The position numbers were made by a program, and so were the translations under genes. Shown here in pieces: positions 25,701-32,551 of a stretch of DNA of 35,865 nt. Where the stretch lies: the NCBI GenBank assembly GCA_007127335.1, contig SKZO01000068.1, positions 1-35,865 on the forward strand, given 5' to 3'. The first letter of the stretch is position 1; each line of letters opens with the position of its first letter. This DNA is from Spirochaetales bacterium. GTDB taxonomy: Bacteria; Spirochaetota; Spirochaetia; DSM-27196; SLST01. The notes under the pieces are model-generated. The model was given only the letters and a program-made list of their open reading frames with translations. It did no database searches and had not been told where the DNA came from.

Positions 25701-25832
25701 TGTATAGATCTCGTCCAGCGGGGGGTAGGCACGGGCAGCTGCGGCCCGCAGACGCGCGAGCCGTACTGCATTGCCCCGGGCACCTACCGATTCGGGTTTC
25801 ATCTCGAAGCGAGGCCGCCGAGCGACGCGTAG
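22746..25832 (+). CDS. lacZ: beta-galactosidase, GH2 (LacZ type)
   Basis: A 1028-residue GH2 enzyme, full length against E. coli LacZ (1023). It has a sugar-binding domain (PSNWTLQD, TGVYRRSFEVP), jelly-roll and Ig-like domains, a TIM barrel from about residue 345, and the C-terminal beta-sandwich domain (Bgal_small_N). GVNRHEHD starts the barrel, the acid/base E464 is in SAGNETGHG, the nucleophile E542 is in ILCEYSHAMGNSNG, and GGFIWEWVDHG follows. It hydrolyses terminal beta-galactosides and acts in the cytoplasm, as no signal peptide is seen. It stands alone with its own promoter and is convergent with the dehydrogenase gene. Confidence 0.96.
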   Translation: MTPKPWELPELTGINRLPMTSCLIPFPDERSALDGKRADSPWMQSLNGTWSFSLYDRPEAVPTDATDRDFDEKAAGYREMPVPSNWTLQDTGDLPVYTNVKMPFENNPPFVPQENPTGVYRRSFEVPSGWTDRRIVVHFGGVESYYELFVNGCFVGMAKDTRLPSEFDLTGLVRSGGNTIAVKVVRWSDSSYIEDQDQWWMAGIYRDVYLYSTEPAFIADVFARADYDVQATTGRLRATAHFAYVPVSDDDPCSRGGPVEPYEIRGTLVDREGMSCWSGSARVDPSFRVDEYRVELSADLPGVDPWSSEEPTLYRLLLSLHGPDGRQIETRCVRVGFRRVEIRDRELLINGRAVMIKGVNRHEHDDRLGKVMTRELMIRDIRTLKSFNFNAVRTSHYPDTIEWYDLCDEYGIYLVDEADIEAHANYDTICRDPRWARAFEERMMRMVLRDRNHPSIIAWSAGNETGHGENHVAAIERVRACDPSRVIHHEGEVKQRWTQGGNAYTGGCNRSNDLINPMYPTIESIIEHAANSRDPRPVILCEYSHAMGNSNGSLAEYWDAFERYHGLQGGFIWEWVDHGILQTDGKGREYWAYGGDFGESVHDSNFVADGLVWPDRSPHPGIYEFKKLAQPLEVVALSVAEGRFVVRSKHDFVCLNWLIGTWRLEVEGRLIESGELPPLEVPPGGELPIAVQWRNPDALEEPEAHVTFSFTTREATAWCDGGHEVAWEQFAANHRPLPAPIARSSGTDAPVIRVVGDEALAIAAADRTVITRGPRLNLFRAPTDNDGIRGWAGQESKPMGQWLAAGFHELEQIDRNVDRTTTEAGERFVETARYVGRDRDAAISFSQTITSISAHVMRFDVEIDVPSSLPTLPRIGVVLETAPGFEALRWFGRGPQENHIDRRAGYRVGLHEGTVSGQYVPYIMPQENGSKCDVRWFELSDGSCALRFRADEQFEFSAHHFTPHDLFACRHTYELEDRRRPETIVCIDLVQRGVGTGSCGPQTREPYCIAPGTYRFGFHLEARPPSDA

Positions 25833-25841
25833 ACGATGGGC

Positions 25842-25870
25842 GGGCGCCGCGTCCGATGCCTCAGGCGCCC
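25842..25870. terminator. inverted repeat between convergent genes
   Basis: GGGCGCC (25842-25848) and GGCGCCC (25864-25870) can form a seven-pair stem with a 15-base loop in the 43-base gap between lacZ and the dehydrogenase gene. No T-tract follows, so intrinsic termination is uncertain. Confidence 0.3.
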
Positions 25871-25875
25871 GGCTC

Positions 25876-26922
25876 CTACCGCCCCGGCTGCAGAATGACC
25901 TTGAGCAGCCCGGGCTCGGTGTCGTACAGCCGCTCGAACCATTGGGGGCCCTCGGAGAGGGGGGCGACGCGTGAGACGAGCAGGTCCGGCCGGAGCTTCT
26001 CCGCGGCGAGCAGTGCGAGCACCTGGTCGAACTCGCCGGCGATCGCACAGCTGCCCTGCAGCCTGATCTGTTGCGTGACGATTCGCTGCAGCGGAACGGC
26101 AGCTTCGGCAGCAAGGTTCCCCACGAGAACCACCGTACCGCCCCGACGCACTGCGGCGATCGCCGTGCCAAGCGGCGCCGCGGTGCCCACGGCCTCGAAG
26201 GAGTAGTCCGCACCTCGGCCCTCGGTCACGGACCGGCACAGCTCCGTCACGCCCTCGTCGCCGCCGTCGCGCGGGTCGACGTCGTGAGTCGCGCCCATCG
26301 CGCGGGCGAGCGCGCGACGGCCCGCGTCGAGATCGACCGCGACCACGGTGCGTAAGCCGGCGGCCGCAAGGATCTGAATCAGACACAGACCAATCGTCCC
26401 GCACCCCACGACGACGGCGGTGCGCCCGGGATCGACCTCGCTGAGGCTCACGGCGTGCATCGCGACGCCGTACGGCTCAACGAGAGCTGCATGCTCGAAG
26501 GACACCCCCTGCGGTATCTCGTACAGGATATGCGCCGGCATCACGGCCGACTCCGCGAAGCACCCGTTGCGGGAGAACTCTCCCGTTGCGACGCCGAGCA
26601 CCTCACGGCCGTCGCTCAGATTGTACTGTCCCCGACGCGAGTACCAGTCGTCCAGCCGGTACACGGTGGAATCGAAGGTGACCCGGTCACCCGGTTGCCA
26701 CCGGTCGACCCCGGTGCCAACGGCCCCGATCACGCCCGACGCCTCGTGCCCCATCACAAGAGGCGGCACGCGGCGGCCGCTCGACCCGTCATACCCATGG
26801 ACGTCGCTTCCGCAGATGCCGACCGCACGTATGTCGACCCGCACCTCTCCAAAGCCGGGTTCGGGAACCGGCAGGTCCTGGATCTCGAGTGCCTTTTCGC
26901 GTGTCAGAACGAGTGCTTGCAT
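25876..26922 (-). CDS. zinc-type MDR dehydrogenase lacking the structural zinc site
   Basis: A 348-residue medium-chain dehydrogenase of the threonine/sorbitol dehydrogenase type, oxidising a sugar alcohol or secondary alcohol with NAD(P). Catalytic zinc ligands are C37 (GICGSDVHGYD), H59 and E60 (MGHEASG) and E149 (VEPYGVAMHA); the nucleotide motif VVGCGTIG is at 171-178. The lobe that normally holds four cysteines for a structural zinc (about 84-104) has none: the expected positions are Arg, Asp, Ser and Ser, while the surrounding RRGQYNL and REVLG are kept. The ATG at 26922 lies eight bases after the stop of the FAD-dependent gene, so it is the last gene of that operon. The substrate is unknown. 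Confidence 0.82.
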   Translation of the reverse strand: MQALVLTREKALEIQDLPVPEPGFGEVRVDIRAVGICGSDVHGYDGSSGRRVPPLVMGHEASGVIGAVGTGVDRWQPGDRVTFDSTVYRLDDWYSRRGQYNLSDGREVLGVATGEFSRNGCFAESAVMPAHILYEIPQGVSFEHAALVEPYGVAMHAVSLSEVDPGRTAVVVGCGTIGLCLIQILAAAGLRTVVAVDLDAGRRALARAMGATHDVDPRDGGDEGVTELCRSVTEGRGADYSFEAVGTAAPLGTAIAAVRRGGTVVLVGNLAAEAAVPLQRIVTQQIRLQGSCAIAGEFDQVLALLAAEKLRPDLLVSRVAPLSEGPQWFERLYDTEPGLLKVILQPGR

Positions 26923-26930
26923 GCGCCAGA

Positions 26931-28271
26931 CTATACCAGATAGACCCCGTCGGCCACCAGCGCGTTGCGCAGCGTCGCGTAGGGCAGGTCCCGGCTGGTG
27001 CAGCCGGCGGCGCTGCAGAGTGCCGCTGCCGTGCCCACCGCCTGCCCCTGGGCCATGCACGATACCGTGTTCCGTGTAGACATGTGGGCCTCGTGATCCG
27101 AGGTGATGAGCATGCCCGCGACGAAGAGGTTTTCAAGACCCTTTGGGACCAGCGCGCGGTACGGTATGCCGTAATCCCCGCCATCCCTGATCTTGATCCG
27201 GGGGGCGTAGTCGTGGAATCCGTAGGTCGCGACGTCGTCGGGAAAGTGTCGACCTTCTACAACGTCGGAGGCGGTGAGGTCATAGTCACAGACGATGCAG
27301 CGGCCTCTGCGGATACAGAGCGACGGGCTCGTCCTGGCGATGTACGCCTTCGCGGCTCCCGGAATCCACTCGCGGATCAGCCTGATCGCGCGGTACTGCC
27401 GGCGTCGCAGCTCGAGCTCGGCGTGAGACGCAACGCTGCGATCCGTCGGACTCGCTGATGCCTGGACGTTGATCTTGACGAACATGAAGTAATCGTCGTG
27501 AACGGTCGTCACCACGATCGCCATGCCGATGGCGTCGGCCTCCCGCAGGAAGGCTTCGGGCAGACGCCTGCGGTTGGCGTCAAGCCGCACGATTTTTCCA
27601 GCCTCTCCGCTGCGGAAGCCTTCGGCATACTGCGCGAGCGCTCCATGCTCCTCGAGCCAGCCGTGGAAGGCCTCCACGTCCACACCGCCAACGCCCATTG
27701 AGTTGGCTACCGGGTAATCGTTGGGTTCGCTGAACTGCGCGCCGGCGGCTGCCGCGAGGTCGCCGTACCCGGTCGCATCAATGCAGGCCGACGCCGCGAT
27801 CTGCTCGGCCCCGCACCGGCTCTGCGTCCGGACCGACGTGATCGATCCCCGGCTGGTCGCCGCACCGGTCACCGTCGTGTTCATCCAGAGCTCGACGCCG
27901 GCTTCGTCGAGCATGTCGAACGCGACGAGCTTGTAGAGCTCCGTGTCCACGGCGGTGCATACCGAATCGTAGTCGTAGCCCCGGGACATCTCGGCGTGCC
28001 CGCTCGTGCCCCCGACAGCGGCAAGCCTCTCCACGATCTCAGCCGGGATGCCCCGGACGATCTGACGCTTTTCGACCCCGGGAAACGCCTTCCAGAGATT
28101 GTAGTAGCTGTGGAGCGCGGTACCGCCCTCCACGACCAGCCCCCCCGGATACCCCTTGGCCTCCACGAGTATGGTCTTTGCGCCGGATCGCGCCGCGGCG
28201 AGGGCCGCAACGACCCCCGCTGTTCCGCCTCCGGCAACGACGACGTCACAGTCGTGAGCCGAGCCTTCCAT
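26931..28271 (-). CDS. FAD-dependent oxidoreductase (FAD_oxidored family)
   Basis: A 446-residue flavoprotein. The N-terminal dinucleotide motif GGGTAG (14-19) continues to the ribose-binding E37 in ILVEAKG, and YPGGLVVEGG follows. ACIDATGYGDLAAAAGA in the middle is the second FAD contact, and NLFVAGMLITSDHEAHMSTRN plus VGTAAALC close the FAD domain near the C-terminus. Family members are often called glucose-inhibited-division or succinate-like dehydrogenases of unknown substrate; many lie in carbohydrate clusters. The start ATG shares one base with the stop of the upstream unknown gene (TGATG), so translation is coupled, and the MDR dehydrogenase follows after eight bases. The paired flavin and zinc enzymes suggest a two-step oxidation. 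Confidence 0.82.
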   Translation of the reverse strand: MEGSAHDCDVVVAGGGTAGVVAALAAARSGAKTILVEAKGYPGGLVVEGGTALHSYYNLWKAFPGVEKRQIVRGIPAEIVERLAAVGGTSGHAEMSRGYDYDSVCTAVDTELYKLVAFDMLDEAGVELWMNTTVTGAATSRGSITSVRTQSRCGAEQIAASACIDATGYGDLAAAAGAQFSEPNDYPVANSMGVGGVDVEAFHGWLEEHGALAQYAEGFRSGEAGKIVRLDANRRRLPEAFLREADAIGMAIVVTTVHDDYFMFVKINVQASASPTDRSVASHAELELRRRQYRAIRLIREWIPGAAKAYIARTSPSLCIRRGRCIVCDYDLTASDVVEGRHFPDDVATYGFHDYAPRIKIRDGGDYGIPYRALVPKGLENLFVAGMLITSDHEAHMSTRNTVSCMAQGQAVGTAAALCSAAGCTSRDLPYATLRNALVADGVYLV

Positions 28272-28822
28272 CAGTTGTCCGCCGGGTTCAGGATCTTCTG
28301 GAGACTCTGGCTGATCGTCTTCGCCGCCTTCTCGGCATCGGTCTTCGGCACACGCGCATCCTGCCAGAGGCTCTTCGCGAAAAACGCGCCCACGGTCTGG
28401 AGAATGTCCGGTTCCTTGAACACGACGTAGGCGAAGTTCTCCCCTTTCGGTTGGAGGATCGTGAAGCTCGTGTACGTGACCACCGGCTCCTTGCCCATCA
28501 TGATCCTGTCCTGCCGCTTGGTGACCAGCGAGTCCACTTCCTTGAATCTGTACGGAATCGCGTGCCCGCGATCGCGCATCGCGGGCTCCATGTGCTTACG
28601 ACTGTAGCTTGCCGGCTCAACGACGACGAACTGCTTGAAGCCGTCCGCCTGGAAGACAATGCCCTCTTCGTTACGATAGATGTCCTTCACATTGTTGTAC
28701 GATGTGACTTCGTACTTCGTGTAGGTCGTTTCTTCGTCGAAGAACGATGTGATGATGAGCCCGCCCTCGGTCGGGAGCTCACTTGCCATGTATGCCTTGA
28801 ACAGGTCCTTGATCTGCGCCAT
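28271..28822 (-). CDS. conserved-looking unknown protein, 183 residues
   Basis: I do not recognise this protein. It is soluble, with alternating strands and charged loops: SFFDEETTYTKYEVTSYNN, EEGIVFQADGFKQFVVVEP, RHG-like MRDRGHAIPYRF and a KGENFAYVVFKEPDI segment. The C-terminal 45 residues are helical and charged (WQDARVPKTDAEKAAKTISQ). No signal peptide or membrane segment is present. The ATG at 28822 follows GGAGGG by four bases and a strong promoter; the GTG at 28843 lacks a site. It overlaps the FAD-dependent gene by one base and lies divergent from the J-domain gene. Its base composition is less GC-rich than that of the sugar genes and closer to the filament operon. Confidence 0.75.
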   Translation of the reverse strand: MAQIKDLFKAYMASELPTEGGLIITSFFDEETTYTKYEVTSYNNVKDIYRNEEGIVFQADGFKQFVVVEPASYSRKHMEPAMRDRGHAIPYRFKEVDSLVTKRQDRIMMGKEPVVTYTSFTILQPKGENFAYVVFKEPDILQTVGAFFAKSLWQDARVPKTDAEKAAKTISQSLQKILNPADN

Positions 28823-28841
28823 GTACCCTCCGAATACCTCC

Positions 28842-28870
28842 ACTATATCTCGCGTTGTCGCCTACGTCAA
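28842..28870 (-). promoter_or_regulatory. strong sigma70-type promoter for the unknown-FAD-MDR operon
   Basis: Minus-strand TTGACG (28865-28870), 17 bases, TATAGT (28842-28847), each box one mismatch from consensus. The mRNA would start near 28835, leaving a short leader with GGAGGG. Confidence 0.7.
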
Positions 28871-28884
28871 AACACTTTCCCCCG

Positions 28885-28913
28885 TTGAGAAAGTCTGCGG
28901 CAATTATTACACT
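28885..28913 (+). promoter_or_regulatory. sigma70-type promoter, near-leaderless, for the J-domain gene
   Basis: TTGAGA (28885-28890), 17 bases, TACACT (28908-28913), nine bases to the ATG at 28923, which has no ribosome site. It is back to back with the minus-strand promoter, the two -35 boxes being 14 bases apart. Confidence 0.6.
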
Positions 28914-28922
28914 TGGCGGGCT

Positions 28923-29747
28923 ATGGCGCCGCATACCGGCCGAGCCTTCATCTCCGCGGAGAAGGCACTCGAGCTCTTCAAGATTGGCCCTGCGGCGTCT
29001 CTCCGCGACCTCAATGCCGCCTATAGACGACTCGTTCGACGCTATCACCCGGACTACAACCCGGATCGCCTCGAATGGGCCCATACCTCTATGGTCAAGA
29101 TCAATGCTGCCTACGACGTAGCTGTCGAGCACCTCGCGGCACTCCGGTATGAGGAGGTTCAGGCCCATCTGGACAAGGAGATCCGCGCGCATGACGAGTT
29201 CAACGCACTCTTCTCGAACGTTGCCAACAGGGTCCTTGACGGCGTGTTCACCTACTATCAGTACGGCCTTGAAAACCCGCATCAGCGCAGGTCAGGGACC
29301 CCCCGTATCCGCTACCGCAGCGCGGTACGCCGTATCACGGAGGCCGTGACCCAGCTCGAACGCCTGCGCGTACCGAACCCGGTGGACGGAGAGACGCTCG
29401 AGGTCTTCACCGGCTTCGCACGCGCATTTCTCCAGTGCATGCAGATCGACCGCACACTCGCACCGACGAGCTCGCGTGAGGAGCACGGGGCGCATCAGCG
29501 ATACCGCGATGGAAGTCGTGCGCTCGACGCGGCAATCCGGCGCGCGTTCTTCCGCAACGAGCTGTCACCACGCGGCGAGCTCGCCTCACCCCAGAGCCTT
29601 GCGCTCAGCCTGAACGAGTACATGTCCGTGGTCACGAACTATCAGAAATCGAGCTGGGTCACTGAGACGGCCATGAAACTATGTCTGCTCGACGCCTTTC
29701 AGGCGCTGCTGGCAATCTCGGAGCGGGTCCCGGAACTCGGCCTGTAG
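28923..29747 (+). CDS. J-domain (DnaJ-like) protein with unknown C-terminal domain
   Basis: A 274-residue protein. Residues about 12-70 form a J-domain: LRDLNAAYRRLVRRYHPDYNPD with the HPD tripeptide at 42-44, preceded by helix I and followed by a helix with AAYDVAVEHL. It lacks the Gly/Phe and zinc-finger regions of DnaJ, so it is a type III co-chaperone that recruits DnaK to a particular client. The remaining 200 residues are helical and I do not recognise them. The start ATG sits nine bases after the promoter and has no ribosome site; the frame extends upstream to 28749, but that part overlaps the divergent gene and promoter. It is convergent with the ppdK-like gene, next to the filament operon. 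Confidence 0.78.
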   Translation: MAPHTGRAFISAEKALELFKIGPAASLRDLNAAYRRLVRRYHPDYNPDRLEWAHTSMVKINAAYDVAVEHLAALRYEEVQAHLDKEIRAHDEFNALFSNVANRVLDGVFTYYQYGLENPHQRRSGTPRIRYRSAVRRITEAVTQLERLRVPNPVDGETLEVFTGFARAFLQCMQIDRTLAPTSSREEHGAHQRYRDGSRALDAAIRRAFFRNELSPRGELASPQSLALSLNEYMSVVTNYQKSSWVTETAMKLCLLDAFQALLAISERVPELGL

Positions 29748-29771
29748 CATCGAACCCACGATGCGTGAAGA

Positions 29772-29802
29772 GACCGGCAAGGCGCTATCGCGTCAGCCGG
29801 TC
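29772..29802. terminator. hairpin between convergent J-domain and ppdK-like genes
   Basis: GACCGGC (29772-29778) pairs with GCCGGTC (29796-29802); inside it, GCG and CGC can pair as well. The 60-base gap separates two convergent genes, so a bidirectional terminator is likely, though there is no T-tract. Confidence 0.4.
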
Positions 29803-29807
29803 CGGCC

Positions 29808-32465
29808 TCACTGGTGCGCGACGGTCTGCCTCGCGGCCGCCTCAGCGGCAACGTTCATCCTGGCTACCGCGTGCTTCGCGATCGGTATCCCATACGCCGA
29901 ACAGCTGGTGTAGTTCAGGCCGATGCTTCGCACGTAGGCGATGTTCTCCGGCTCCGCACCGTGCTCTCCGCAGAGGCCCATGGATATGTCCGGCCGTGTC
30001 AGGCGACCTCGTTCAGCAGCGATGTGAATGAGCTCCTTCACCTGCTCTCCGAGTACCTTGAAGGGGTTGGTCTCCAGCAGGTCGAACTCGTTATAGTCGC
30101 TGAAGAAGCTGTTGAAATCGTCCCTTGAGAGCCCGTTCGTCGTCTGGGTCAGATCGTTCGTCCCGAAGCTGAAGAACTCCGCGTACTGGGCTATACTGTC
30201 TGCGTTCAGTGCCGCGGCCGGAAGCTCGATCATCGTGCCGACCTTGTAGTCGACCGATCTCGCCTTGAACTTCTTCTTGACCTTCTCCTCAATCTCCTTG
30301 ATTCCGACGATTGCCTTCCCTTCGATCCTTTTGCCGTTGCGAATCGTCTTCATCTCATGCGCGCTCATGATGAGCGGGATCATGATCTCCGGTCTGGGGT
30401 TCTTCTTCTCGGCCCTGAGCTTGTAGGCAGCCTCGAAAATCGCCTCCACCTGCATGTTGTAGATCTCGGGGTAGCTGATCGCAACGCGGATGCCACGGTG
30501 ACCGAGCATCGGGTTGAACTCCTTCAACAGATCGCACCGGCTGCGTACCTCGGCCTCGCTCACTTTGGGATACTGCTTGCGGAAATGCCTGATGAACTCG
30601 TCCATGCTCTCACGCGTGTGCGGCAGGAACTCGTGCAACGGTGCATCGAGCAGCCGGATCGTGACCGGCAGGCCGTCCATGATTTTCAGCAGGTCGTAGA
30701 AGTCCTTGACCTGGTACTTCTTGAGGTCGACGAGCGCCTTCTCCCGGTCCTCTTTGGTACCCGCGATGATCATCGTTCTGAACTTGAGGATCCTGTCCTC
30801 GGCGAAGAACATGTGCTCGGTTCGGCAGAGGCCAATGCCGTGCGCGTGGAACTTCCTCGCGAGCTCAGCGTCCTTCGGCTGATCTCCGTTGCAGTGAACG
30901 TCGAAATCCGGCGTGATGTGCGTCTCGCAGATGTCGAGGAACTCGAGCAGACCGCTTCCCTCGGGACTCGGCTTCGTGAGCTCACCCCGCCCGAAATAGA
31001 CGGTAGGCTCCTCGTAGTACGGCACGTTCACGGTGATGTAGTCGCCCTGCTTGATCGTCTTGCGCCCGATCTTCATCTGCTTGTCGCCCCAGGTGATGTC
31101 GGGCTTCACAAGCGCCACTTTCCCGAGACTCCGGGCGACGACCGGGGCATGACTCGCGTACCCGCCTTCGCTCGAGAGGACACCGGTGGCGACCTCGATG
31201 GCCTTTACGTCTTCGGCAAAGGTGGCCGGCATCGCGAGGATGAAGTTCGCGTCCTCGTCCTTCTGCACGGCCATACGATACGCCTTGATCAGGTCCTCGG
31301 TGTCGAAGTAGACCCGCCCGATGGCGGCGCCTACGGCCCCGGCAATACCCCCGGACTGGCTCCCGGCGTCCTTGACCGAACGAACATCGAGAGCAGGATG
31401 GAGCAACTCGCTGAGCCGGCCGGGCTTGATCGTCTCTATGATGTACTTGTCGTCAATGACCTTCTTCTTGTGCAGATCGAGCAGGGTCTTCAGTTCCGCC
31501 TGCGCGCTCTTGTTGATCACCTCCATCTGGTCGATGACCCACAGCTTACCCTGTTCTATGGTGAACCGGACTCGTCTGATCTCCCGGAAGTGAGCCTCGA
31601 GCTCCGATCCGATCGTGTCGAGCTCGGCCTTGACGGCTTTTGCAATCTTCGAGAGTGGCTTGCCGGAGACCTCGGTGTCGTCGAAGGACCCTTCGAAGAA
31701 CTCGCCCGTGATGCCGCTCTCCCCCGTGATGATATCCCGGGTATGAAAATACCCGAACAGACTGTTCTTCCCGAAGTTACCGAACACCATCGTCTGAACG
31801 AGAATCGCCGAGTCGCTCGAGCTCTGGTTGATCTGGAAGAGTTTGTGGTACGTCTTCAGGACATAGCGGAACTGCTCGTAACAGTCGGTGAACACCTCGT
31901 TCGGGAAGACATCGCCGTGCTTCTCGACGGCCCCGAGCACCGCCTTCCGGCTGTCGGTCTTCTCCGCGGCATCATGGAACTCTTTCCTCGCCTTCTCCAG
32001 CTTCGTCTTGCGACGCGCCGGAACGCCCTCGGTCAGCAGTTCCATCTCAGCGATGTGAGCGAGCGCATTGCCGAACTCGTGGTAGGCAAACTGCTCCCCG
32101 ACATATGCGGCGAACCCATCGACCGTCTGGGTAGACAGCCCGATATTGTGGATGGTCGAGAAGGTGTTCACCATGTTCAGCATGGGACTCTCCACGACCT
32201 TGATGAGCAATGGATTCGAGCTGCTGTTGAACTCCTTGAGGAAGATCGTCTCCATATCGGAGAGCGGATCCTTGAGCATATCAAAGACACCCGCCTCGTC
32301 GGCGGCAATCTGGTTCAACGTATCATTGGTGACGATGAACCCCGGGGAAATGGGCGCCCCGAGCGACGCGAGCTCCATGATGCGCCGACCGCGACTGCCG
32401 ACCACCTCAAGAATCTCCGGATCACTGAGATACTCAGTACTGCTAAACGAGTAATACTCCTGCAT
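29808..32465 (-). CDS. ppdK: pyruvate phosphate dikinase-like protein with degenerate ATP-grasp half
   Basis: An 885-residue PPDK family protein, about the usual length. The swivelling phosphohistidine domain is intact: H439 in EGGYASHAPVVARS. The PEP/pyruvate barrel is also intact: GLCRTEHMFF, IRLLDAPLHEFLPH, the HRG region LGHRGIR, FFSFGTNDLTQTT and C832 in GLCGEHG, matching H455 and C831 of the Clostridium symbiosum enzyme. The N-terminal nucleotide half departs from the family: the VRSG segment reads KVVESPM (89-95), and the ATP-contacting QTR near its end reads DQMEV (312-316). It may still convert PEP and PPi/AMP, or act only as a phospho-relay or structural partner. The ATG at 32465 follows GAGAGAGGGA. 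From memory this order matches TP0746 of T. pallidum. Confidence 0.85.
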   Translation of the reverse strand: MQEYYSFSSTEYLSDPEILEVVGSRGRRIMELASLGAPISPGFIVTNDTLNQIAADEAGVFDMLKDPLSDMETIFLKEFNSSSNPLLIKVVESPMLNMVNTFSTIHNIGLSTQTVDGFAAYVGEQFAYHEFGNALAHIAEMELLTEGVPARRKTKLEKARKEFHDAAEKTDSRKAVLGAVEKHGDVFPNEVFTDCYEQFRYVLKTYHKLFQINQSSSDSAILVQTMVFGNFGKNSLFGYFHTRDIITGESGITGEFFEGSFDDTEVSGKPLSKIAKAVKAELDTIGSELEAHFREIRRVRFTIEQGKLWVIDQMEVINKSAQAELKTLLDLHKKKVIDDKYIIETIKPGRLSELLHPALDVRSVKDAGSQSGGIAGAVGAAIGRVYFDTEDLIKAYRMAVQKDEDANFILAMPATFAEDVKAIEVATGVLSSEGGYASHAPVVARSLGKVALVKPDITWGDKQMKIGRKTIKQGDYITVNVPYYEEPTVYFGRGELTKPSPEGSGLLEFLDICETHITPDFDVHCNGDQPKDAELARKFHAHGIGLCRTEHMFFAEDRILKFRTMIIAGTKEDREKALVDLKKYQVKDFYDLLKIMDGLPVTIRLLDAPLHEFLPHTRESMDEFIRHFRKQYPKVSEAEVRSRCDLLKEFNPMLGHRGIRVAISYPEIYNMQVEAIFEAAYKLRAEKKNPRPEIMIPLIMSAHEMKTIRNGKRIEGKAIVGIKEIEEKVKKKFKARSVDYKVGTMIELPAAALNADSIAQYAEFFSFGTNDLTQTTNGLSRDDFNSFFSDYNEFDLLETNPFKVLGEQVKELIHIAAERGRLTRPDISMGLCGEHGAEPENIAYVRSIGLNYTSCSAYGIPIAKHAVARMNVAAEAAARQTVAHQ

Positions 32466-32551
32466 TCCCTCTCTCCATGGTGCGAGCGATCACCAAGGGC
32501 GTCGCGACGAAGGCCCTCTCCGGGAGGAAGTCGCAACACCTGCACAGCCCG

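Noticed and set aside
26930-26935. TATAGT seven bases before the MDR dehydrogenase start, as a separate leaderless promoter
   Set aside because: It overlaps the stop codon of the upstream gene and has no acceptable -35 box at 16-18 bases; an operon reading is simpler.
32485-32520. Short palindrome CGTCGCGACG in the gap before the ppdK-like gene as a terminator or operator
   Set aside because: Only ten bases with no loop or T-tract, within an operon gap; GC-rich sequence gives such palindromes by chance.
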